Shown: positions 44,584-54,100 of the stretch, one piece after another
Numbering within the stretch: the stretch's first letter is position 1
Layout of the letters: every line of letters starts with the position of its first letter
NCBI RefSeq assembly: GCF_048773025.1
Contig: NC_133565.1
Location: forward strand, 34,844,457 to 34,908,456
Length of the DNA: 64,000 nt
DNA from: Camelus bactrianus
Lineage: Eukaryota > Chordata > Mammalia > Artiodactyla > Camelidae
Direction: 5' to 3'
Program-made: the position numbers and the translations under genes
Notes under the pieces: model-generated
Told to the model about the DNA's origin: nothing
The model's database searches: none
What the model saw: the letters and a program-made list of their open reading frames with translations, nothing else

Positions 44584-44634
<51 letters not shown>

Positions 44635-47600
44635 CTCACTCCTGTGCTTACACACCACCCGCACAAGGGCTTTCCCAGGCACGGACGGGGGCAAAGATGG
44701 GTAGAGATAGCTCCTGCCTGCAAAGACCTTATCATGTAATTGTGGACAGGGTCTGAGTATGTTCAAAGGCAGATGAAATCAACTTTCATATGAGTTCAGG
44801 ACACCAAGAGATTTCGCCAGGCAGGGGAGTGATGATAAAATGAACACACAGAATAACTCCTTGAAGGTTTTCTGGAGACATTGAAGAGAACGGGTCCCAG
44901 TGGGGTCGAGCTGCATCGTAGAGGAAGGGTTGGGTCTGTGCACATGTGTCTTGGCAGGGAGGGGGCTGTCCAGGCCGCAAACTCACTGCAAGTGCCAGGT
45001 GTGCTGAAGGCAGTCAGGTTGGGACAGAGAAGTAAGAAGATTCAAGAGAGGCTAGAAAAGCAGCTGGCTTCCCCTTCTGTAAATCACAGCACTGATCTAT
45101 TGGTATTTAATAAATAATAAAGTACTGATCTAATGGTATTTTAGTTATTTGGGTATTTCTGCCTCCTATGAGATAGTGAACTTCTCAGGCACAGGACTAG
45201 CTCTTGTTTGTCCCTGTAACTAACCCCGGCACAGCAGAGTAGTAAGTGCTCAGTAAAAGTTTGTTGAGTGAATATTTATCAGAGGTCTAATGTTTCTTTT
45301 ATTACTTTGCTAAACAAAATACTAATTGCCTCAGTTTTTTTGTTTTCTTTAAAAGTACAGCCTAGTGTTTCATACTTAATAAGACAGAGTCTATTTTGGA
45401 AAAAAAGTCAGAATTTGTTAAGTGGAATTTCTCGCTCTCAACTTAAAACAAAAAAGCCCATTCAGTTCTGCCTTCCTCTCTCTGCTACCCCCTGGTGGCC
45501 ACACTGAAGTATTACAAATGGGTGTTTCAAAGCGAGAAACAGTAACTGGCTGAACGCGCAACCCGCCGGTCTGAAGAGTACGGTGCTTTTGTACAGAAAC
45601 CTGTCTCCTCCCCACCTCCGCCCACCAACCCCAGTCCAGGCGGTGCCCGGTTCCTGCGGGCAGAGCACTGTCGTTTATGCTACAGCTCTGCTGCTGACTG
45701 GCCAGCATTGAAAGTTTCTGAGCTTGCAACTTGCCGTAATTTTAACTGTAACTACAGAGATAACTTTGAAGGTGCTTCTTAATATTTCATCAGCCACAAA
45801 GTGTTTCAGTGCTTCTCTAAGCTGACTTTGTGAGACACACTGAGCCACAGGGAAGTTCTAGTAAGAAACCTGACGGTTTATAAGACAGTTTTGACTCAGA
45901 AACAATCACCTGTTTAAACTCCTCTGGCAGTGAGAATTTACCATGCAGCTATAACTGGAGACCATTATTTAAAATAACGTTCCAATTAAGCCTAATTATT
46001 CGCTGAGTAAAAAGCAGTACTGGCTGTAAAATTAATAGGAAGCAAAAACTTTCGTGGAATTAAATTTTGTTCAGTGACGTATCTGCTCCCATTAAGAACA
46101 GACTTTTAATGACACGCGACAAACATTAAGCGCGTTGCACTGAGTTATGAAGATGAACGAGGTGCAGTTCACGGCTTGCAGGTCGCTCATTTGAGACCCA
46201 GCTATTAAGGGATCAAGTAAAAATTTTATTGTTTAGCCCATCCTTTTCTGTTCAGACCACGTGGGTTTAATTTTTCTACTTATGAATTTATGGATTAGAA
46301 AGCAAAGGTAACTATGCCAACCGCTCGGCCCTAAGGAGGGGAAACTGAGTGTCGTTAGCTGACAGGTTACCCCGAGAACGATCCGTGCCTTGGGAAGATG
46401 GCTCCCACCTGGGGCCGTGTGCACGTGGCCACTGTCTGCCTCCCCCAGGCTTCTCACCGCCTTTGCAGGACGTCTGTCCATGGTCCCGTCTCAGCGATTA
46501 GCCAAGGAAATATTCAGAGGCACTGTTATCTCTCCAATGGTGAGAAAACACTATATATCATAATATATATAATTATATACCTATAATTCTTGACTCCAGT
46601 GACTCGCAATGGTTTCTTTCTTTGGGTCAGTTCGTATTTCTGCAGAGAGGGAGGCTATGACTCAGACTGGCACCTGGCCTTCCCTTCATTGTCCAAGCAT
46701 GCCACACAGTTAGTCCTCGAGTTGCTAGCAAGCAGGAATGGGGGGGGGGTGAGGTCAGGGGCTGGCTGGGCTTCAGGCAGCAGGAAACATCTGGGCTGAG
46801 TCTGGTCGGTTTGTATGCTGAGCGTGTTGATCAAGCAGAAGTTATGTTACGTTGGAGGAGGGAATCGCACTACAGGTCACCAGTGGGTATTAAATGAGGT
46901 GAGTCAGTGAATTCAGGGCACAGTGTAGAGATCAGTGAGGCACTGTGGAGAGATGGACAAAATAAGGAGAAAGGGGAAAAAGAACTCTAGACCTGGAACT
47001 CCGAGCCAAGCCACGAGTTTGACCAGACGGACAGAGGTCTGGGCAGTGACGGGGCAGAGCACAGGCCTCCTGCACACCGGCCACGGGCCCTCCCTGTGGT
47101 GATGCTGTCATGATGCTGAAAGTGTAACCCGAGAGGCACAGAAGTGTGTGGTCTGCTGAGCACTACCAGGAAGGACTGGAGAAGAGTTTGGGAGAGGGCC
47201 TGTGTGGGGACGGATGATGAGGTCACAAGGCGGAAGGACCTGAGTCGTGCAGAAGGGCTGGACGCACCGGCAGGCTCAGGATTTCTTGGTCGCGGCACAC
47301 TTATCAGTGCCGCTGATGACCGTGAGATGAGCTAAACGTTTTGTGCATCCATGCTGCCTCCCTGCCCTGCGTGTGAGGCCATCGCTGGCCGGGAGCAAAC
47401 CTCGGAGGAAGCAGAGGGGTCCCTCTGTCACGCCTGGTACGGAACAGGTGGAGACCGTGGCAGGACCAGCTGGGTGGGTCGGCGCTGCACCCACCCAGCG
47501 AACACGGGTGCGAGTGCGGGGGGCTGAGCCCGCGCGGGGCGCGAGCTCTTATTCCTGTCCCGCTGTGTCCGCAACGCCCTGCCTTACGGTCTCCAGACAG

Positions 47601-50600
47601 ACCCACATCCCATCCTCCTGGGAAGGCTGGGCCAGGCTGTCTTTAAAGACATGAAACGGAAGAGAATCTTCTCCCCAAGCCCTTGAGATCAAGCCACACG
47701 ACAAGAGTTTTTATCCTTTTTAGAACTCGCCCTTGGTCTCACCTAGTTCTGGTGTAGCTGGTTCCTTTAACGGGCATCGCACCGCCGCCTAAGGCAGAAC
47801 GTTTCAGTGACGACACATTTTGATCCTGGGCTCCTATGAGTCACATTTCGTGCTCCTTCCCTCCTCGGTGCCGTGAACAGATCTTCTCTACAGCGATTTT
47901 GGCCTTAACGCATAATTAATCTGTGGCTTCCTGCTTTTTATCAAGACACACTCAGCAGGCATTTAACTTCCCCTCATACTGCTTACAAAAGAAGTCGGCA
48001 CAATGACTCCCCACTCCACCTGCTCTGCACAGCTCCTCATAAACACGGGAAAGCCTCCAGAAGCCAGCGCTCCAGGTGTGGAGCAGCCCTGGAACCAGCG
48101 AAGGTTCCAGGCAGGAAGGGCTCCCGACCCCAAGGCGAACCAAAGACTTGAACTGGATTCTCAAAAATCACTAAGTCAGTGCTTTTATGAAAAAGATAGA
48201 AACTTGAGAGGAGGCTGTGGAGGACTTTCCCATGTGTCGACGACCTCATGGTTTCCAAATCTGGAACCCTCACACACACATCTCTTGAAGAAAGCAGCAG
48301 CTCCTCAGGGGTACAGCCTTTGCTTCCATGACAACCTCCCCTCCAAGAACAGCCATTTTAGGGTCACAAGTAGCACTCTGCTAGAAGCAGGAGGCGACCG
48401 CCACGTGCATGAAGGAAATCACGACCGCACAGTCACACACGCCCTCGTGATGAGGACCTAGGGCGTCCTGGAACAGAGAAGCAGCTTCAGTGTCCGACCC
48501 CGCAGAACATCCGATCAGGGGTTTCTGGACAGCACTCCCACGCCTGGCTCACCCGTGCAGTTGTCAAGGACTCAGGGCTGTGAGCACACTTCACAGTCCA
48601 GACTGCGACGTGGCCCCTTCACACAGCCGCGCTCTGCTTCCGGACTATCACAGCCCTGCTCTATTTAAGTCTCCCCTAAACTCCACCTTCTCCCCAAATC
48701 CTTTAACTCCATCTTTTCTCTCCGCTGGCTGGTGGGTGGTTTCCCTGCTGTGGAAACTGGCTTTGTGGGGCTACACGTAGTTCCTGGAGGTCTCAGTGGA
48801 CTGGGTTCAGGTGATGGGACGGACAGAGGATTAAGAATTTACTGAAGAGGAGGAAGGGAGTTGCAAGTGTTGCTGAGTATGAAAGCTGGCGAACTAACCC
48901 TTCAAGCTCCCAAAGCATTTTTTTTCCCTGAAGGTCCTTAGATTTGAGAATGACTTTCGACTGGCGTTTGGCCAAGAGCTCCACATCTGCGACGTGTACG
49001 TCAGCCCAGACCTTGAGGCAGGTGAGATGGTCTCTGCCTGTGAACGGGCGCGCGGTGTGGGGAAGGGCCCCCTGGGCGGCCCAGTGCTCAGGGCTAGCCC
49101 TTGACCAGGGCTGGGGATGTCCTCAGAGCCCTGGAATATTCTGCTCATAAGAGTTTTCTGTGCAGGAGATCTTGGGTTGCACCGTATCAGTCTGACAAGT
49201 GAGCTGAGGCGAACAATGTGGTGGGTGTGCAGGCCTGTTTTGCTGCCTGGGGCCTTGGGCCACAGTGTCTAAGTCTGACCTCTGGGTGCTAGCGGCTGAG
49301 TAGCTAATGCCGGTAATGTGGGGGCTGTATGCCTGCGTGATTGAACCCCAATACCCTCCCCGGACACCAGAGCTCGAGGGAGCTTCTCTGGTTGGCAATG
49401 CTCAGCTCGTGTACAACACTGTTGGGAGAATTAAGTGCATCTTTGAGCCACTCTACCGGGAGGGGAGCCCTGGAGGCTGGTGCGTGGTGTCTCCGGGACT
49501 TTGCACTCTTCCCTTGGCTGATTCCAATCTTTTACTGTAATACACGGTAACCGTGAGCACGGCGGCTTTTCTGGGTCTCGTAAGACCTTCCAGTGGATCT
49601 CTGAGCCTGGGGGTGATCTTGGGGACCCCCCACTCCCAACGCAGCGTCACACTAAGGAGCCGTCTCACAGTCAGGCTCAAGGGAGGGAGGGTTTGCTATG
49701 TGCCCACCAGCACAGTCCCCGCCCAGGGGTCTCAGAGACCCTCCCAGCCCGCCCGCGAGCTCACCTTTCCCGCAGGAGGCCGAGCACTCTGTCGTCCCCA
49801 GCTGCTTCCAGTTGTGGTCCCGGCTCCGCCGCGGGGGCTGTGGCACCACGCTGTCCGGCCGATGGGAAGAGAATCTGTCTGGATGCCTGACCGGGAAGGT
49901 CTGTGCGGATTCCGGAGTGAATATTTCAGGCGCCCCGCCGCCGTGCACGTCTGCCCTCTCCTCGTCCCCGTCTTTCTCTGCTCCCTCGTCCTGGCTCCGC
50001 CTCTCTGGGACCAGCTGGCCATTGAAGGGCTCCCCTGCGAGAGGCAAGTGCACACACCCCAGAAGGAAGGTGGGTTCGGACGGTGAGTCGTAAAGAGGAA
50101 GTTGCTCCAACATTAGACATCAGGAGGCACAAGCTCATTCCTAGCTCACGGCACACAGATTTGAAACAGGCAGATGTTACAAACGGGTAAGAAGAAGATG
50201 AACGTCCTGGTGGGGGGTGGGCCAGGGCCTGGGAGAGGCGGCTCGCGTGGAGAGAAACACCGACGGCCAAAGGCGCATAACCACGCTCAGTCCACCCACG
50301 ACGGGAAGCAGTGTGCAAGGAAGCAGCCGGCAGCAGCAGCCCGCCTGCCTGACAGCAACGATGAGCCCCCAGGAACGCTTAGCGCCCTAACCGCCCACGG
50401 AGGGCGCGGGGACCCGCTTTCACACGCTGGCCGGGCCTGCCAACGGACGCAAGGTTTTGGAGGGCAATTTGCCAATATCTCTCCAAATTTTCCACGTACA
50501 CACCTTCTGACCTTGCGATTCAGTTTCCAGGACATTTGTCCTACAGGTATTTCCATTTTTTTTTTTTTACATAAAGCTGTGTGGACAAGCATGGTTACTA

Positions 50601-51125
50601 AAGCATTATTTGAAACAGCAAACCTGTAGAACGGACTTACATGTCCACTAGTGGCACCAGTTAGAATAAATTATGCTACAACCACGAATGAAATACTATG
50701 TCACTTTTTTAAAAGAATGAAGCAAACACGTGTTGTGACATGGAGATATGACTGATAGGTAGTTGGTGAAAGAAAAAAACGCAGGCGGATCCATGTGTAT
50801 ACACACACGCACGCAGATGTGGCGGATCCGCGTGTGTACATCTACTCATGCGCAGATGTGGAGGGAGACTTTTTTGAGAGATTAATTTGTGTTTTGTTCT
50901 TTATCGCATTCCTCCTCCTCTCCTAGTCCAAATGGCCAAATTCTTAGATTTTCTTGCCTCAGATTTTTGCAGGAAAGAAAGAAAAAGCTGCTGGAAGTCA
51001 ACAGCTCTTCTCTCCCGTGGTGACAGCCTGGGTTCCCCATACGGATAACGGATAACGGATAACGGGTCCCAGAGGGGCCAGTGGAGGGGAGGGAGAAGGG
51101 AAGAGTGGAGAGTGCTGAGGAGAGG

Positions 51126-51160
<35 letters not shown>

Positions 51161-54100
51161 AGAGAGGAAGATGTCCAAAGCAAGGGGAGGTGGGCTTCTG
51201 AGGTCTTGGGTCCCCTGGGCGCCACAGACCCTAACTCCACCTTGGGTGAGTGTGGGATCCCCCAGACTGACTGAGGTTGAATTTTCTCCCAGTTCCAAAG
51301 AAGTTTCAAGTTGAGGTTAGATTTACAACGACTTATGGGGAAGACTGGCGTGTTTATACCTGGATTGTGGACAACGATTCGGACTGGCTGCAAACGTGTC
51401 TGTGTGTGCACAGCAACGGCAGGGCAGGAGCCCACCAAGCTGTTCAAGAGCGATTCCCTCTGGGGCGCTGGGAGAGGACGAGGTTGGGGGTATTGCTTTA
51501 AAAAATAAACAGACCTGATACATATTCTTAGAGCAGTTTAAGGCTCACAGCCAAATGAAGCGGGAAGTGCAGGGAGTTCCCACCTCTCTCCTGCCCCAGC
51601 CCCGTGCACAGCCTCCCACACCACCATCCCCTGCTAGACAGTCCATTTGTTAAAACAAATGAACCTACACTGACACATCACTGTCACCCAGCGTCCATGT
51701 TACGCCACGGTTCACCTTCGGTGCTGTACATTTTGTAGGTTTTGACAAATACAGGACGTGTATGGACCACTGTAGTATCACACAGAGTAGCTCCACTGCC
51801 CTGAGATCCTTGTGCTCTGCCAGTTGGTCCCTCTTTCTCTGCCGGCTCCTGGTAACCACCGACCCCTTTACTGTCTCCACAGTCGTGCCTTTGCCAGAGC
51901 GTCACACGCGCGCGCGGAACCGCACGGCACGCAGCCTTTTCAGACGGCTGCTTTCACCTAGTGACGTGCAGTTGTGGTCCCTTCGTGTCTTTACGAGGCC
52001 TGACAGCCCATTTCTTTTTAGCACTGAATAATATTTCACTGTCTGGAGGAACCACAGTTTCTTTATCCAAATTCACCTACTGCTTCCAAGTTTTGGCAAT
52101 GAAGGAGCAGCTGCACTTCACTTTACATACGTGTGTTTTGATTGAATAGTGCTCAAACATTCACTAGTTTAATATAAAATAATAAAGCAAATCCTAGGGT
52201 TACTGTAAAATGCAGTTGAAACAGGGTTTTCACCACCCTTCCTCTAGGACGTTACTATTGAGTTGCCTACTCACAATACTTCAGGGTTTAAGATACTATA
52301 TGCAAATTAAACCAATAGAACTGAGCCCAGCATCCATGCTGATATAAACGAGACTAAGATGTTTCAGATAAAACATTCGAAAGGCTTGTATGTACCTTGT
52401 ACGCACCGGGCACGTGCTGGGAGGGAGACCTGATTCATTCCATACCCCCTCCCTCCCAAACCAAACCTTTGGGTGCACGTTCTTTCTCTCTATTTTGTAG
52501 ACTGTGAATGTGTTCAGGGAAGTTACTGACTTGCCTGAGGGCGCACAGCAAGAAAGTGGCAAGTTGAATTCAAGCTTTGGCCTCCTGACTCCGCTGATAC
52601 GGAGGATGAAGCCTGGTCCAGAGTGCCTCTCCTCACCGGCTTCTTCCAGCTGGCCCCTCTGGCCTGCCCTGTCCCAGGCAGCTGATCCCGGAGCCTCACT
52701 GCCCATCAGCTGAGACCCATTACACTTGCTGTAAGTCATCATCGTCCCCTATGCTTTCAGACGGTCTGTCCAGCTGCCCCTGTAAATCAGCATCAGACCT
52801 CAGTAATCTCAGTATCTTGCCACCTGAACTTGGTTTCTCGGGCTGTATATTACTCCTGGAAACGTGAGTGGGCTGACCTGGAGTTTGGACGACACGTGCA
52901 CCCCACATGCCAGGCACACACCAGGCTGTGGTCTCCCGGCTGCCAGGTGGCTCCTCCCCGACGTGTGACAATCAGATCACCTGATTATCCAACTGAGAAC
53001 CCAGGGAAGGATGAATGGACCCGGTCTCGCGTCTGTCCCCTCACTTCCTAGGACAGGGGTTGGACCAGGTCCCCTCTGGACAATGTCACAAGCACAGGGG
53101 CTAGTGACCCAGGCTGGCCTGAGGTCACTGTGGGGCCTGGGCACATAACGCTTCCATTTCCTTACTCCTAAAACGGGGCTAGCAGTAGTGCCTCCCTCTG
53201 GGCCCCGCTGGTCGGATGGGTTAGTCTACATAAAAGGCTCAGCAGTGCCAGCAAACAGCCAGGACTCGGCGTGCGTGAATGATCACAGTGTTCCTGCAGA
53301 CCTTCCTGTTTGAAAGATGGAAGAGACAGCCTCCATGTGGGTGGTGGGCTCCCCCATCACTCAGCGAAGATCCCGGCCAGGGGCTGTGACACACGCAGCA
53401 GCACCAAGCGAGCGCTGCCGGCTCTCTGCCAGCGGAGCCCACGGGAAGCGGGGGCTGGCAGGTGAGAGCTCATTCTTCTCTTCTCACGGGTCAGAGGAAT
53501 GTTAGCAGAGGCAGGAGGGGACCAAGAGAAAAGGCAAGTGGGAGGCAGAACACTGTCCCTCTGAAGATGTCTGTGTCCTGATCCCTGGAGTCTGGCTTGT
53601 TATTTTATGTGGCAAAAGGGACTTTGCAGATGTGATTAGGTTCTCCTGGATTTTGAGATGGAGAGGTTGTCCTGAACTGTCTGACCGAGCTCAGTGTAAT
53701 CAGAAGGGTCCTTATAAGAAAGAGGCAAGAGGGCCAGAGACAGAGAAGGAGGTGCTGAGAGAAGAGGGTCAGAGGTGAGGAGAGATGTGAAGGGTGCCAC
53801 CCGGCTGGCTTTGAAGATGGAGGGAGGAAGCGGCCGTGAACCAAGAAGTGTGGTGGCCTCTTGGAGCTGAAAAGGGCAAGGAAACACATTCCTTCCCAGA
53901 ACCCGTGGAAGGAACATAACCCGCCAACACCTTGATTTTGGCCCAGCAAAGCCCATTTTGCAGGGAGGGAGAGGGTATAGCTCAGGGGGAAAGCGCATGC
54001 TTAGCATGCACGAGGTCCTGGGTTCAATCCCCAGGACCTCCACTATAAATAAATAAAACCCATTTTGGACTTCCGACCTCCAGAACTGTAAGACAGCACG

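Noticed and set aside
53961-54058. A tRNA gene
   Set aside because: A-box and B-box are present but the sequence continues into a SINE body and A-rich tail with target duplications; it is a Vic-1 SINE, not a functional tRNA. The same applies to 26433-26604 and 37274-37375.
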